A stretch of 56,543 bases of DNA. Source: an uncultured Clostridia bacterium (GTDB taxonomy: Bacteria; Bacillota; Clostridia; Christensenellales; Borkfalkiaceae). Below the pieces are notes generated by a model, which worked only from the letters and a program-made list of their open reading frames with translations, was not told where the DNA came from and ran no database searches. The stretch is from NCBI GenBank assembly GCA_947632015.1, contig CANRNP010000006.1:1-56543 (forward strand). The letters run 5' to 3'. Position 1 is the stretch's first letter. Every line of letters starts with the position of its first letter. A program made the position numbers and the translations under genes. This document shows, piece by piece, positions 1-9,081 of the stretch.

Positions 1-2
1 TG

Positions 3-686
3 GAGGAGAGCGGGGAGCAGGTGCGGAAATATCTGCACTTTTTCCACACCCTCAACTTCGTGCTCGGAGCGGTGTTTTTCCTCGGCTATTACGCGGTCAT
101 CGATAACTTCGTCACCATCTGTTTCGACAGCGGCGCGGAGGAGATCTTGCTCGGCAGATGGGTGAGTTTCGTCATTACGCTCAATTATTTTATTCAATTT
201 ATGCGGCAGGCGACCTTGCTCTTCCGCGACGCGACGGGGACGTTCTACTACGACCGCTATAAACCGCTGATCGAAGGGCTCGTCAATATCGCTCTCTCCA
301 TCGCCTTCGTCTATCTCTTCGGGCTCGTGAGCGAGGAATTCAGCGTGGTGGGGGTGATCGCGGCGACCATTCTCACAAATCTTTTCATCTGCCATATCGT
401 CGAACCGCGCGTTCTTTATAAGCACGCGCTCGGCTATACGCCGAAATATTACTATATTAAGAACTATCTCTATATCGCGCTGTTTACGGCAAGTCTTTTC
501 GCCCTGCACTTCTGCCATGTCCCCATGGCGGGGCAATTTGAGGAATTCCTCGTCAACGGGTGTATCGCCGTCGCGCTCTCTCTCGCGCCCATCTCCGCCG
601 CCGTGTTCACGGACAAAGATTTCCGCCACTACGTCGGGGTGCATCTGAAAAAATTTCAACGCCGCAAAAAGAAGGAGGAAAATTGA
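3..686 (+). CDS. Polysaccharide flippase (Wzx/MATE-like), C-terminal part
   Basis: The reading frame is open to the left edge (codons for E-E-S-G-E-Q precede the first GTG at 21), so the gene begins outside the window and only about the last 228 codons are present. The product is hydrophobic with about six predicted membrane segments and ends in a basic tail rich in K and R. A flippase that moves lipid-linked repeat units across the membrane fits the aromatic-rich helices and the position 2 nt before a UDP-galactopyranose mutase gene. No diagnostic motif is visible in this C-terminal piece, so the family call rests on membrane layout and context. Confidence 0.6.
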   Translation, partial: EESGEQVRKYLHFFHTLNFVLGAVFFLGYYAVIDNFVTICFDSGAEEILLGRWVSFVITLNYFIQFMRQATLLFRDATGTFYYDRYKPLIEGLVNIALSIAFVYLFGLVSEEFSVVGVIAATILTNLFICHIVEPRVLYKHALGYTPKYYYIKNYLYIALFTASLFALHFCHVPMAGQFEEFLVNGCIAVALSLAPISAAVFTDKDFRHYVGVHLKKFQRRKKKEEN

Positions 687-688
687 GA

Positions 689-1789
689 ATGTACGACTAT
701 CTCATCGTCGGAAGCGGGCTCTTCGGCGCAGTATGCGCCTATGAGCTCAAAAACCGTGGCAAACGCTGTCTTGTGCTCGAAAAACGCGGTCATATCGGCG
801 GCAATATCTACACCGAAAAGATCGAGGGGATCAACGTCCATAAATACGGGGCGCATATCTTCCACACCTCGGAAAAGGAAGTTTGGGAATATGTCAACCG
901 CTTTGCCGAGTTCAACCATTTCGTCAATTCGCCCATCGCGCGCTACCGCGACGAGTGCTACAATCTGCCCTTCAACATGAACACCTTCACCAAGCTCTGG
1001 CGGGACGTGTTCACCCCCGCAGAGGCGCGGGCGCGCATCGAAAAAGAGCGGGGGGAGAACTTTACCGAGACCCCGCAAAACCTCGAAGAGCAGGCGCTGA
1101 GCCTCGTCGGAAGGACGATCTACGAAAAGCTCGTAAAGGGCTACACCGAAAAGCAGTGGGGGAAGGACTGCCGCGAACTTCCCGCCTTCATCATCAGAAG
1201 GCTGCCCGTGCGCTTCACCTTCGACAACAACTACTTTAACGACCGATACCAGGGGATCCCCGTCGGCGGCTACACCCAAATCATCGAAAAGATGCTCTGC
1301 GGCACAGAGGTGCGCCTCGGCTGCGATTTCCTCGCGGAGAGGGAGAAATATTCGGCGCTTGCCCGAAAGATCGTCTATACGGGTCCCATCGACGCCTACT
1401 TCGGATATCGGCTCGGCGCGCTCGAATACCGCTCGGTGCGCTTCGAGACGGAAGTCCTCGATCTGCCCGACTTTCAGGGCAACGCCGTGGTCAACTACAC
1501 GGCGCGGGAAGTGCCCTATACCCGCATCATCGAGCACAAACACTTCGAATTCGGCGCGCAGCCGAAAACGGTGATCTCGCGGGAGTATTCCTCGGCGTGG
1601 AAGCGGGGAGACGAGCCCTACTATCCCGTGAACGATGAAAAAAACAACGCCCTCTACCGCGAATATGCCCGTCTCGCGGAGGGGGAGAAAGGGGTTTTGT
1701 TCGGCGGACGGCTCGGACAATACAAGTATTTGGACATGGACGACGTGATCGTGAGCGCGCTCGGCGCGGTCCGCGCGCTCGAAGGGTAA
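689..1789 (+). CDS. glf: UDP-galactopyranose mutase
   Basis: Flavoenzyme that converts UDP-galactopyranose to UDP-galactofuranose for surface glycans; cytosolic. The 366-residue product starts M-Y-D-Y-L-I-V-G-S-G, a dinucleotide-binding motif, followed by G-A-H-I-F-H-T, Y-T-E-K-Q-W-G and R-L-P-V-R-F-T-F-D-N-N-Y, all typical of bacterial Glf; the length is usual for the family. The open frame extends upstream to 560, but that part overlaps the flippase. ATG 689 follows a GGAGG site (674-678) and lies 2 nt after the flippase stop, so it is the likely start. The two genes form the end of a polysaccharide operon. Confidence 0.95.
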   Translation: MYDYLIVGSGLFGAVCAYELKNRGKRCLVLEKRGHIGGNIYTEKIEGINVHKYGAHIFHTSEKEVWEYVNRFAEFNHFVNSPIARYRDECYNLPFNMNTFTKLWRDVFTPAEARARIEKERGENFTETPQNLEEQALSLVGRTIYEKLVKGYTEKQWGKDCRELPAFIIRRLPVRFTFDNNYFNDRYQGIPVGGYTQIIEKMLCGTEVRLGCDFLAEREKYSALARKIVYTGPIDAYFGYRLGALEYRSVRFETEVLDLPDFQGNAVVNYTAREVPYTRIIEHKHFEFGAQPKTVISREYSSAWKRGDEPYYPVNDEKNNALYREYARLAEGEKGVLFGGRLGQYKYLDMDDVIVSALGAVRALEG

Positions 1790-1828
1790 AATTTCGCGCC
1801 TGGAAGAGAAAAATGTTCTTTCAAAGCG

Positions 1829-1857
1829 TTGACGAAACGCAAAATGGCTGTTATAAT
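1829..1857 (+). promoter_or_regulatory. Sigma-A promoter of the arabinofuranosidase gene
   Basis: TTGACG (1829-1834), 17-nt spacer, perfect TATAAT (1852-1857). It lies in the 113-nt gap after glf and about 45 nt before the GH51 start codon. Confidence 0.85.
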
Positions 1858-1902
1858 GTCAAAGGCAAAAAACGGTAAAACCATCATAGCAGGGGGGAAA
1901 CC

Positions 1903-4506
1903 ATGTTACAGTATCTTTTAGACGCGAAAAAACGGGGCGTCGATGTCTCGAAACATCTCTATGGGCTGTTCTTCGAGGACATCAACCAGGCGGCAGACGG
2001 CGGCTTGAACGCCGAGATGGTCATCAACAATTCCTTTGAATTCGGATATTTCACCTACGACGATTACAGCGCGGAGAGCGCGGTGGAAGTGCGCCAACAG
2101 AAGAACTTCTTCTGGGATATTTACGGCGCGGGACCGCGCAAGATCTCGACCGACGGCGGGATGAACGAGAATAACCCGTCCTATCTCCTCCTCAATGTCG
2201 GGGGCATCTATCATCTCGAAAATCCGGGCTATTACACCGTGGGCGGTTACGATAACTACGGCATGCCCGTCACGAAAGGGGAGACCTATCACTTTTCGAT
2301 GTGGATCAAGCGGCTGGGCTTTTGCGGGGTCGCGAAGGTCTTTATCAAGGGCGCGCACGGGCGGCACACCACGATCGGCGAGATCAAGATCCCCGAAGGC
2401 GCCGAAGGGGACTGGATCAAAGTCTCTACCTCCGTCGTCGCCGAAAAAGACACGATGGGCAGGCTCTCCGTCACCCTCGAAGGAAACGGCAAGATCGGCA
2501 TCGATTACGTTTCTCTTCTCCCCGCGACCGTTTGGGGAGATCCCAAAAAATACAGAAACGGCAAACTTTCGCCCCGCATCGTCGAGGTCTTGAAAGAGTG
2601 CCATCCCTCCTTCCTGCGCTTCCCCGGCGGATGCGTCGTCGAAGGAGACGTCAGTTTTGACTATCAATACAAATGGCGCGATACGGTAGGACCGCTCGAA
2701 CAGCGCCGCCAGATCCCCAACCTCTGGCAGTATATGCAGAGCTACGGCATCGGCTTTTACGAATATTTCTGCCTCTGCGAAGATCTTGGGATGGCGCCCC
2801 TGCCCGTGCTCCCGTGCGGGCTTCTGTGCCAGATCCGCATGGGCGAACAGCGGAAAACGGGCTACCAGCGCATCCTTCCGGGGACGGAAAAATTCCAGAA
2901 AGAAGTGATCGACAACGTTGCCGACCTCATTTTCTTCGCGAAAGGGGACGTCGCCTCGATTGACCGCAACGAGAGCCGCTGGGCGAAGATCCGCGCGGAT
3001 ATGGGGCATCCCGCTCCCTTCGATCTGCAATTCATCGGCATCGGCAACGAGAACTGGGGGTACGAGTATTTCGATAACTTCGCTTCCTGTCTCCTCGGCG
3101 TAAGGCAATATATGTATAACGGGCGCCAGACCGACCTTTTGAAGCTGTTCGGCATTACGATCGTGACGAGCGCCGGGGTGGATATCCGCCCGCAGGACAG
3201 CAACGAGAGCTGGAAGATCATCAACGAAAAGTACCGCGACATGATCGTGGACGAACACGTCTATAATTCCTATCAATGGTTCATCGACAATACCAAGCGC
3301 TACGACTGTTACGACCGCGGCGGCGCGAAGGTATTCATGGGCGAATATGCCATGCACACGATGGCGGACGGCAGGGGGCGGCTCAACGGCGACAACAATC
3401 TTCGCTCCGCGCTGAGCGAAGCGGCGTTCCTCACCGGTTGCGAGCGCAATTCCGACGTCGTGAAAATGACCTGCTATGCGCCGCTGTTCGCCTCGACCTA
3501 TCACTACCGCTGGACCCCCAACATGATCTGGTTCAACCCCCGCGAAGTGATGCTCACCCCCAACTATTTCGTCCAGCAGATGTTCGCGGGCAATGTGGGA
3601 AGTTACACCCTCACCGACGTCGCCCCCGTGGACGACGATAACGCGGGCGGGCTTCTCATCGGCGGGCACAGAACGGCGAGCGCCGTCTCCGAGATCTCGG
3701 TATTCGACCGCGCGACGGGAAAACTCTTATACCGCCACAACTTTGCCGACGGTTTGGGAGGCTGGAAGGTCTATCCGAACTGCCGCGGCGGGCATATCGA
3801 GGGGGGAGAGCTCATCATCGAGGAGAGCGACGCCTTCAACGGCTTCTATTACGACGCGCAGGACTTCTCCGAATGCAACGTCGAGATCGCTTTCCGCCGT
3901 CTCTATGGGGAGCAGAGCTTTATCGCGGGCGTGGGCGTAAAGGACGTGCGCGACGCGGGCACGATGGACAACGCGGGCTTTTCCATCTGCTGTCAATACG
4001 GCAAAAACCACAAGGGCTACGACGTCTCCTTCGACAAGCGGGTGGACTTCATGCGCACGGTGTGCGAGATGATGGGAAAAGACAAATTCCTCGGCTATTC
4101 CCCCGAAGGGAATATCATGCGGCTCGAATATACCAAAAAGACGTTTACCGCCTCCATTTTCCTCGGCGGGCAGTGGCACGAAGTGCTCTTTAAGAACATC
4201 TGGAAGGTCAACGAACGGGTGTTCAACAGCGTAACGGTAGGGGAGGACGGCAAAATCTACCTCAAAGTCGTAAACGTTTCGGGCAAGGACGAACCCATGC
4301 AGGCGGTTTTGAAGAACTTCCCCGCAAAGCGCAAGGCGACGGTAACGACCCTTTGGCATGAAGATCCCACGGCAATCAACGAGATCGGCGTGCGCTACGG
4401 AAAGACGATGAATATCGTTCCCGAAACGCACGAGGTTTCCCTCGACGGCGATACCCTGCACGCGGAGATCAAGAACAATTCTGTAAACGTGTTCGTCATC
4501 GAATAA
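1903..4506 (+). CDS. GH51-type alpha-L-arabinofuranosidase
   Basis: Intracellular glycoside hydrolase (no signal peptide) that removes arabinofuranosyl groups from arabino-oligosaccharides. The 867-residue protein opens with L-Y-G-L-F-F-E-D-I-N, typical of GH51. About residues 85-205 look like an inserted beta-sandwich, carbohydrate-binding-like domain. The barrel resumes with F-L-R-F-P-G-G-C. The acid/base Glu is in G-N-E-N-W-G (about residue 383) and the likely nucleophile in M-G-E-Y-A (about 481). A C-terminal beta domain with a further laminin-like region makes it longer than simple GH51 enzymes. It has its own promoter, a GGGGGG site at about 1891 and its own terminator, so it is monocistronic. 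Confidence 0.9.
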   Translation: MLQYLLDAKKRGVDVSKHLYGLFFEDINQAADGGLNAEMVINNSFEFGYFTYDDYSAESAVEVRQQKNFFWDIYGAGPRKISTDGGMNENNPSYLLLNVGGIYHLENPGYYTVGGYDNYGMPVTKGETYHFSMWIKRLGFCGVAKVFIKGAHGRHTTIGEIKIPEGAEGDWIKVSTSVVAEKDTMGRLSVTLEGNGKIGIDYVSLLPATVWGDPKKYRNGKLSPRIVEVLKECHPSFLRFPGGCVVEGDVSFDYQYKWRDTVGPLEQRRQIPNLWQYMQSYGIGFYEYFCLCEDLGMAPLPVLPCGLLCQIRMGEQRKTGYQRILPGTEKFQKEVIDNVADLIFFAKGDVASIDRNESRWAKIRADMGHPAPFDLQFIGIGNENWGYEYFDNFASCLLGVRQYMYNGRQTDLLKLFGITIVTSAGVDIRPQDSNESWKIINEKYRDMIVDEHVYNSYQWFIDNTKRYDCYDRGGAKVFMGEYAMHTMADGRGRLNGDNNLRSALSEAAFLTGCERNSDVVKMTCYAPLFASTYHYRWTPNMIWFNPREVMLTPNYFVQQMFAGNVGSYTLTDVAPVDDDNAGGLLIGGHRTASAVSEISVFDRATGKLLYRHNFADGLGGWKVYPNCRGGHIEGGELIIEESDAFNGFYYDAQDFSECNVEIAFRRLYGEQSFIAGVGVKDVRDAGTMDNAGFSICCQYGKNHKGYDVSFDKRVDFMRTVCEMMGKDKFLGYSPEGNIMRLEYTKKTFTASIFLGGQWHEVLFKNIWKVNERVFNSVTVGEDGKIYLKVVNVSGKDEPMQAVLKNFPAKRKATVTTLWHEDPTAINEIGVRYGKTMNIVPETHEVSLDGDTLHAEIKNNSVNVFVIE

Positions 4507-4532
4507 ACATCAAGAAAGATAAAGATTATGAA

Positions 4533-4569
4533 ACGCCGCTCTGCGCAAAAGCGCAGAGCGGCGTTTTTC
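4533..4569 (+). terminator. Intrinsic terminator after the GH51 gene
   Basis: Perfect 14-bp stem, ACGCCGCTCTGCGC (4533-4546) and its complement (4551-4564), with an AAAA loop and a run of five T. Confidence 0.95.
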
Positions 4570-4587
4570 TATCACCCGCATTTTCGT

Positions 4588-4617
4588 GTCATAACCGAAG
4601 ATCTTGTCCCATACAAT
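4588..4617 (+). promoter_or_regulatory. Sigma-E-type promoter of the spoIIIA operon
   Basis: GTCATAAC (4588-4595), 14-nt spacer, CATACAAT (4610-4617). This fits the Bacillus sigma-E consensus (kmATATT, 13-15 nt, CATACAMT) closely, and spoIIIA is a known sigma-E operon. The -10 ends only 7 nt before ATG 4625, so the transcript would start at or next to the start codon. Confidence 0.8.
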
Positions 4618-4624
4618 AAGACAA

Positions 4625-5470
4625 ATGCTCGAATTCCTTCCTCCGCGGCTGCTTTCCGCCGTTCGACACGTGAATCTCGACTTCCTCTACGAGTTGCGCA
4701 TACGGGCGGAAAAACCGCTCGCCGCGAATTTTAAGGGGGGATCCGTCTTTTTGGGGGAGTTCGGCATCTGCCCGAAGCAAGAAGCGCTTCGTCCCACTTT
4801 ACGGGAGATTGAGGACCTCGTATTTGCCGCGAGCGGCTACGCCGTCTATTCGGTGGAAAACCAGCTCAAACAGGGGTTCCTCACGGGGGCGCACGGCGAA
4901 CGGATCGGCATCGCGGGCTCTTTCGTCTATGAGGGGGAAAAGGCGCTCTCGGTCCGCTCCGTCACTTCCCTCTGCATCCGCGTCCCGCATGAGATCCGCG
5001 GCTGTGCGGAAAAGATCTATTGCGCCTGCCTCGCGGAGGAGCTCTGTTCCATCCTCCTCATGGCGCCGCCCGGAGACGGAAAGACCACAATCTTACGCGA
5101 TCTCACCCGCCTCGTCTCCGAAAGAAAGAAGTGCAACATCCTCGTGAGCGACGAGAGGGGAGAACTCTCCGCGGGGGACCTCGGCGATACGGCGGACTGC
5201 ATAAAATTCGCCGATAAGCGCACCGCATTCACGGCGGGGATCCGCGCGATGCGCCCGGAGCTCATCGTGACCGACGAATTGCTCCCGGAGGACTACGCCG
5301 CCGTAAGACGGGCGATCGGAAGCGGGATCTGCGTGTTCGCCTCGGCGCATCTCACCCGCTTCGAGGACGTCCCCGAAAAACTTTTCCGCCGCTATGTGCT
5401 GCTCGGTCCGCTCGGAAGGGTGGAAAAGATCTTCGACGGGCGCGGAGACGAGGAGACGGTATGTGGCTGA
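4625..5470 (+). CDS. spoIIIAA: Stage III sporulation protein AA (ATPase)
   Basis: Mother-cell ATPase of the SpoIIIA-SpoIIQ feeding-tube complex, related to secretion ATPases. The 281-residue product carries L-Y-E-L-R-I-R-A near the N-terminus and the P-loop A-P-P-G-D-G-K-T-T (about 147-155). The downstream V-S-D-E-R-G-E-L and V-T-D-E-L are the usual SpoIIIAA sequences. An in-frame TTG at 4604 would lie inside the sigma-E promoter, so ATG 4625 is preferred; neither has a ribosome binding site, and a leaderless message is likely. It is the first gene of the complete spoIIIAA-AH operon and overlaps spoIIIAB by 10 nt. Confidence 0.93.
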   Translation: MLEFLPPRLLSAVRHVNLDFLYELRIRAEKPLAANFKGGSVFLGEFGICPKQEALRPTLREIEDLVFAASGYAVYSVENQLKQGFLTGAHGERIGIAGSFVYEGEKALSVRSVTSLCIRVPHEIRGCAEKIYCACLAEELCSILLMAPPGDGKTTILRDLTRLVSERKKCNILVSDERGELSAGDLGDTADCIKFADKRTAFTAGIRAMRPELIVTDELLPEDYAAVRRAIGSGICVFASAHLTRFEDVPEKLFRRYVLLGPLGRVEKIFDGRGDEETVCG

Positions 5471-5928
5471 AATTTCTGCTCGCAGGGCTCATCGTGTGCT
5501 TCTGCACCCTTTTGGGGTATCTCGCCGCGGGAAAATACCGCGCGCGGAAGTCTTTGTTTTTGCAACTGTACGAATTCAACGAACGCTATCTTACCGAGCT
5601 CAAATACCGGCGGAAACCGCTGACGGAATTTCTCGAAGAGCAATCTTTCGAGGGGGACTTTTCTAAGATCATGCGGGAATTCGGCAAGACGCGCAAAGCG
5701 GACTTCTCCCTCGCCTACCTTACCCAAACCGAAAAAGAGGACGCAAAAGGGTATCTGCTCATGCTCGGAAAGGGGGATTCCCGCGCGCAACTCGGCTACT
5801 TCGAAGGACAGCGCGCCGCCCTCGCCGAAAAGAAGAGCGCCTGCCTGCGCGAAGCCGCGGAGCGCGGAGAACTCTATATAAAACTCGGCTTGCTCGCGGG
5901 GCTCGCCCTCGTCATCCTCATCGTCTGA
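5461..5928 (+). CDS. spoIIIAB: Stage III sporulation protein AB
   Basis: Part of the mother-cell SpoIIIA complex. The 155-residue protein has an N-terminal membrane segment (about 3-20), then R-A-R-K-S-L-F-L-Q-L-Y-E-F and L-K-Y-R-R-K-P-L, which are typical of the family, and a hydrophobic C-terminal segment. The fold resembles the GspF-type inner-membrane platform of type II secretion. Translation is probably coupled to spoIIIAA through the 10-nt overlap. Confidence 0.9.
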   Translation: MWLKFLLAGLIVCFCTLLGYLAAGKYRARKSLFLQLYEFNERYLTELKYRRKPLTEFLEEQSFEGDFSKIMREFGKTRKADFSLAYLTQTEKEDAKGYLLMLGKGDSRAQLGYFEGQRAALAEKKSACLREAAERGELYIKLGLLAGLALVILIV

Positions 5929-5931
5929 AAT

Positions 5932-6129
5932 ATGGAAATCTCGATCATTTTCAAACTTGCGGCGATCGGAATCCTCATTACCGTCGTCTGTCAACTGCTC
6001 AAAAAATCCGACCGCGACGATATTGCGACCGTCGTCTCGATCGTAGGGCTCGTGATCGCGCTCACCGTCGCAGTCACGATGATCGGCGACCTGTTCACCA
6101 CGATCAAAAATATCTTCGATCTCGGTTAG
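5932..6129 (+). CDS. spoIIIAC: Stage III sporulation protein AC
   Basis: A 65-residue membrane protein with two hydrophobic segments joined by a short K-K-S-D-R-D-D loop, matching SpoIIIAC in length and layout. It lies 3 nt after spoIIIAB and 3 nt before spoIIIAD. SpoIIIAC and AD are multipass components of the mother-cell complex. Confidence 0.92.
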   Translation: MEISIIFKLAAIGILITVVCQLLKKSDRDDIATVVSIVGLVIALTVAVTMIGDLFTTIKNIFDLG

Positions 6130-6132
6130 CGT

Positions 6133-6525
6133 ATGATCTTCCAACTCATCGGCATTGCATTGATCACGGCGGTCGCCGCGCTCGTTCTCAAAGCGACGAA
6201 ACCGGAGCTGTCGCTCGCGGTCACCATTGCGGGCGGGATCATTCTCCTCATGTTCGGCTTCGACCTTTTGAAAGACAGCATCTCCGTCTTTCAGAAGATC
6301 GCCGACGCCACGGGGATCGACTCCGCGCTCATCAAGATCGTGCTGAAAATGATCGGGATCGGCTACCTTGTGGAATTCAGTGCGGGGCTCCTTGCCGATT
6401 TCGGGCAAAACGCGCTCGCGGACAAGCTCGTCTTGTGCGGAAAGATCGTCATCCTCATCCTCGCGATCCCCATCCTCGAAAGCGTCCTCTCCCTCATTCT
6501 CAAATTGTTGGGGCTAATAAAATGA
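6133..6525 (+). CDS. spoIIIAD: Stage III sporulation protein AD
   Basis: A 130-residue multipass membrane protein with the family layout: an N-terminal hairpin of two helices, a soluble stretch (F-Q-K-I-A-D-A-T-G-I-D), then two more helices. Its TGA stop overlaps the ATG of spoIIIAE (ATGA at 6522-6525), indicating translational coupling. Confidence 0.92.
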   Translation: MIFQLIGIALITAVAALVLKATKPELSLAVTIAGGIILLMFGFDLLKDSISVFQKIADATGIDSALIKIVLKMIGIGYLVEFSAGLLADFGQNALADKLVLCGKIVILILAIPILESVLSLILKLLGLIK

Positions 6526-7727
6526 ACAGACCGTCCGCGGCAAAAAAACGCATGCTGCTTTTTCTCCTTCTTGCGGCGCTTCTCGGCGCTCTGCTGTGCC
6601 TCGGCGGCCGCTTCAAGGCGTATGCCGAAGGGGAAAAAACCGAGCAGGACGCCGAGGAAGAGCTCGACAGGCGTATCGACGAGCTGATCTCGGCGCTCGA
6701 TACGAAAGAACTGCAAAACTATCTCGACGGGCTCTCCGAATGGCGGGGGATCTCCGTCAAGGACAAATTAAAGGGGCTGATCACGGGCGATCTCTCGCTC
6801 GACTATCCCTCCCTTGCGGAAGCGGTCTTTGGGCTTGTCTTGGACGAATCCGCCGTGCTTTTGCCTGCCTTTGCCCTCATTTTGGCGGTCTCGCTCCTCT
6901 GCGGCATCTTAAACTCTGCGAAAAACGCCTTTTTGCAGAGTACTATGTCAGACATAATCGACTTTGTAGGCTACCTCTCTGTCGGCGCGGTCGTCCTCTC
7001 CTGCCTGATCTCCGCGCTCATACGGGGATTTACCGCCATAGAGGAGATGCGCCGCCAGATGGAGCTCGTCTATCCGCTCCTCCTCACCCTCATGGCGGCG
7101 AGCGGGGGGTCGGTGTCCGCGGCGATCTTCCGCCCGGCGGTCGCCTTTATGAGCGGCGGCATCTGCGAGCTCTTTTCCGCCGTCGTCCTGCCCGTCGCGA
7201 TCGTGGTGATCGTGCTTGCCTTCGTCGGAAATCTCTCGGACGGCGTCCGCACCGAAAAGCTCGGCGACTTTTTCAAGAGCCTTTCCAAATGGCTGATCGG
7301 GCTCTGTCTCGGTCTGTTCGGGCTCTTCCTCACGGTGCAGGGCATCGCCTCGGCGCAGTACGACGGGCTCTCCTTCCGCGCGATTAAATATGTCGTTTCG
7401 GGTTCGGTGCCCCTCGTCGGCGGATTCCTTTCGGGGAGCATGGACCTCATCGCGGCGGGGAGCGTGCTCATCAAAAACGCGCTCGGCGCCTTCGCCGTCT
7501 TTCTTCTCCTCGGCGCCGTGCTCAAACCCGTATTGCTGTTTGTCGCCTTGCAGCTCTTCCTGCGGCTGTCCGCCGCGGTCACGGAGCCCGTCGGGGGAAA
7601 GATCCCAAGCCTTCTTTCCCGCCTTGCCGAAGATCTCGGCTACTTCATCGCAGGGATCCTCTGCGTGGCATTTCTCTATTTCCTCACGCTGGTTCTGCTC
7701 GTCTGTTCGTCGGGGGCGTTTGTATGA
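6522..7727 (+). CDS. spoIIIAE: Stage III sporulation protein AE
   Basis: Large polytopic membrane component of the SpoIIIA complex, 401 residues. It has an N-terminal signal/anchor segment (about 11-27), a charged extracytoplasmic region, then a long series of hydrophobic helices. The open frame starts earlier at 6435, but ATG 6522 overlaps the spoIIIAD stop and directly precedes the signal segment. A copy of the dispersed 19-bp palindrome lies at 6941-6959 and encodes part of S-T-M-S-D-I-I without visibly disturbing the protein. Confidence 0.92.
   Translation: MNRPSAAKKRMLLFLLLAALLGALLCLGGRFKAYAEGEKTEQDAEEELDRRIDELISALDTKELQNYLDGLSEWRGISVKDKLKGLITGDLSLDYPSLAEAVFGLVLDESAVLLPAFALILAVSLLCGILNSAKNAFLQSTMSDIIDFVGYLSVGAVVLSCLISALIRGFTAIEEMRRQMELVYPLLLTLMAASGGSVSAAIFRPAVAFMSGGICELFSAVVLPVAIVVIVLAFVGNLSDGVRTEKLGDFFKSLSKWLIGLCLGLFGLFLTVQGIASAQYDGLSFRAIKYVVSGSVPLVGGFLSGSMDLIAAGSVLIKNALGAFAVFLLLGAVLKPVLLFVALQLFLRLSAAVTEPVGGKIPSLLSRLAEDLGYFIAGILCVAFLYFLTLVLLVCSSGAFV
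6941..6959 (+). repeat. Dispersed 19-bp palindrome, copy a (in spoIIIAE)
   Basis: TACTATG, centre TCAGA, CATAATC. The left arm and centre match the consensus exactly; the right arm has two mismatches to a perfect palindrome. Confidence 0.8.
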
Positions 7728-8197
7728 AGAGCTATATCCTCGCCATCGCGGGCGCCGTGATCCTCTCGGCGGCGCTCACCGCCATTTTGCCTTCGGGGAA
7801 AACGGGAAAATTCATCCGCGGGATGTGCCGTCTCGTCGTCTTTTCCGTCGTTGCCGCGCCGCTCGTCTCCCTCTTTTCCGAACACGCCGTAAAGCTCGGC
7901 GCCGCGGAGGTCGGCTACGACGAAAACTATCTGCTCAAATGCGCCGAACTGCTCTCAAAAGAGGACGAGCGACGGATTGAAGCCCTCCTTGCCGAAGAGT
8001 TTTCCCTCACCGCCGAAGCGGAGGCAGAGCGGGGGACGGAGGAAAATTTCCCCCTCCGAAAAATCACGTTGAAAGTCTCCCCAAACGGTATATTCGGACA
8101 AGAGGAGCATATAAATATGGCAGAGCGGATCGGAAGCGCTCTGTCGGAAGCGTTCGGCTATGCGCCTGAGCTCGTGGAGGTGATATGGTACGATTGA
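7724..8197 (+). CDS. spoIIIAF: Stage III sporulation protein AF
   Basis: A 157-residue protein with two N-terminal membrane helices (about 4-20 and 34-50) and a soluble C-terminal domain containing the ring-forming beta-alpha-beta fold expected of SpoIIIAF (V-I-L-S-A-A-L near the start, L-K-V-S-P-N-G-I in the soluble part). It starts in an ATGA overlap with spoIIIAE and overlaps spoIIIAG by 13 nt. Confidence 0.88.
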   Translation: MKSYILAIAGAVILSAALTAILPSGKTGKFIRGMCRLVVFSVVAAPLVSLFSEHAVKLGAAEVGYDENYLLKCAELLSKEDERRIEALLAEEFSLTAEAEAERGTEENFPLRKITLKVSPNGIFGQEEHINMAERIGSALSEAFGYAPELVEVIWYD

Positions 8198-8529
8198 AAG
8201 ATCTGCTTCGCAGTAAGACGGCGCGGATCATCCTGCTCTTTGCCGCAGCGATATTGCTTCTGATCGCCGTCCGCCTGACTTTCTTCGGCAAGCCCGACGA
8301 CGGCTACGAGCCGACGGAGCGGGAGGCGCGCCTCATCCGCCTCCTCTCCGAAATCGAAGGGGTCGGGGACGCCAAGGCGTTGATCGCGGAAGAAGAGGGG
8401 AGAGCGGTGCGGGCGATCGTCGTCTTTCACGGCTCCGACAGCATCCTCACGCGCGCCCGCATCCTCGACATAACCGCCGCGGCGCTCGCGCTCGAAAAGC
8501 AATATGTGCAGGTCTACCCCGCGAAATAA
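8185..8529 (+). CDS. spoIIIAG: Stage III sporulation protein AG
   Basis: Ring-forming intermembrane component. The 114-residue product has one N-terminal membrane helix (about 15-33), the motif L-I-R-L-L-S-E-I-E-G-V-G, and a ring-building domain ending R-I-L-D-I-T-A-A-A-L-A-L. It is much shorter than the roughly 220-residue Bacillus protein: the long linker and the inserted beta-ring region are missing, as in several Clostridia. Confidence 0.85.
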   Translation: MVRLKDLLRSKTARIILLFAAAILLLIAVRLTFFGKPDDGYEPTEREARLIRLLSEIEGVGDAKALIAEEEGRAVRAIVVFHGSDSILTRARILDITAAALALEKQYVQVYPAK

Positions 8530-8559
8530 CAGGAAATTATTAAAAAAGGAGATAAACTT

Positions 8560-9051
8560 ATGTCTAACACCAAAAAGATCGCATTGATGTCCACCCTCGT
8601 TTTACTGCTCGCCGTGACCGCAGTGTTCAACTTCGTGCTCGCCGGCACCAACTCCAAGAACGTGAACGCCAGCGGAAGCGAGACGGCAGTCAACTTCTTC
8701 ACTTCCCACCGCGCCGAACGCAATTCGACGAGGAGCGAAGAGCTCGTCCAGCTCGACAGCATCATCTCCGCCTACGCCGCCGATACGCAGGAATACGCCG
8801 AAGCCGTCGCAAGCAAGCAGAAGATGGTAGACATCATCGAAGAAGAGCTCTTCCTCGAAACGATGATCCGTTCCCTCGGCTTTTCGGACGCGGTCGTGCT
8901 GATCGGCGCAGAGTCGGATAATATCAATATCTTTATCAATTCCAGCGAACTCACCGCGGAGACCGCCCTCAAAATCTACTCCATCTTCGAGGATGAGAAA
9001 AATATCCGCGAAGGAAATATCGCAATTATGCCCATTTATGCGGAAAGTTGA
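8560..9051 (+). CDS. spoIIIAH: Stage III sporulation protein AH-like
   Basis: A 163-residue single-pass protein (membrane helix about 7-28). Its extracytoplasmic domain is the ring-forming partner of forespore SpoIIQ. Residues M-V-D-I-I-E-E-E-L-F-L-E-T-M-I-R-S-L-G-F and I-N-I-F-I-N-S-S-E-L-T match the SpoIIIAH helix-strand pattern. Unlike the other operon members it has a clear ribosome binding site (AAGGAGAT, about 8546-8553) and a 30-nt gap before it, perhaps for higher expression. Confidence 0.88.
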   Translation: MSNTKKIALMSTLVLLLAVTAVFNFVLAGTNSKNVNASGSETAVNFFTSHRAERNSTRSEELVQLDSIISAYAADTQEYAEAVASKQKMVDIIEEELFLETMIRSLGFSDAVVLIGAESDNINIFINSSELTAETALKIYSIFEDEKNIREGNIAIMPIYAES

Positions 9052-9081
9052 TCAAAAACAGTGGTAAATTCCGAAAAGATG

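Noticed and set aside
656-1720. 354-codon minus-strand frame opposite glf
   Set aside because: Shadow of glf typical of GC-rich DNA; no ribosome binding site or family motif.
4604-4624. TTG start for spoIIIAA at 4604
   Set aside because: It lies within the sigma-E-type promoter, upstream of the expected transcription start; ATG 4625 fits better.
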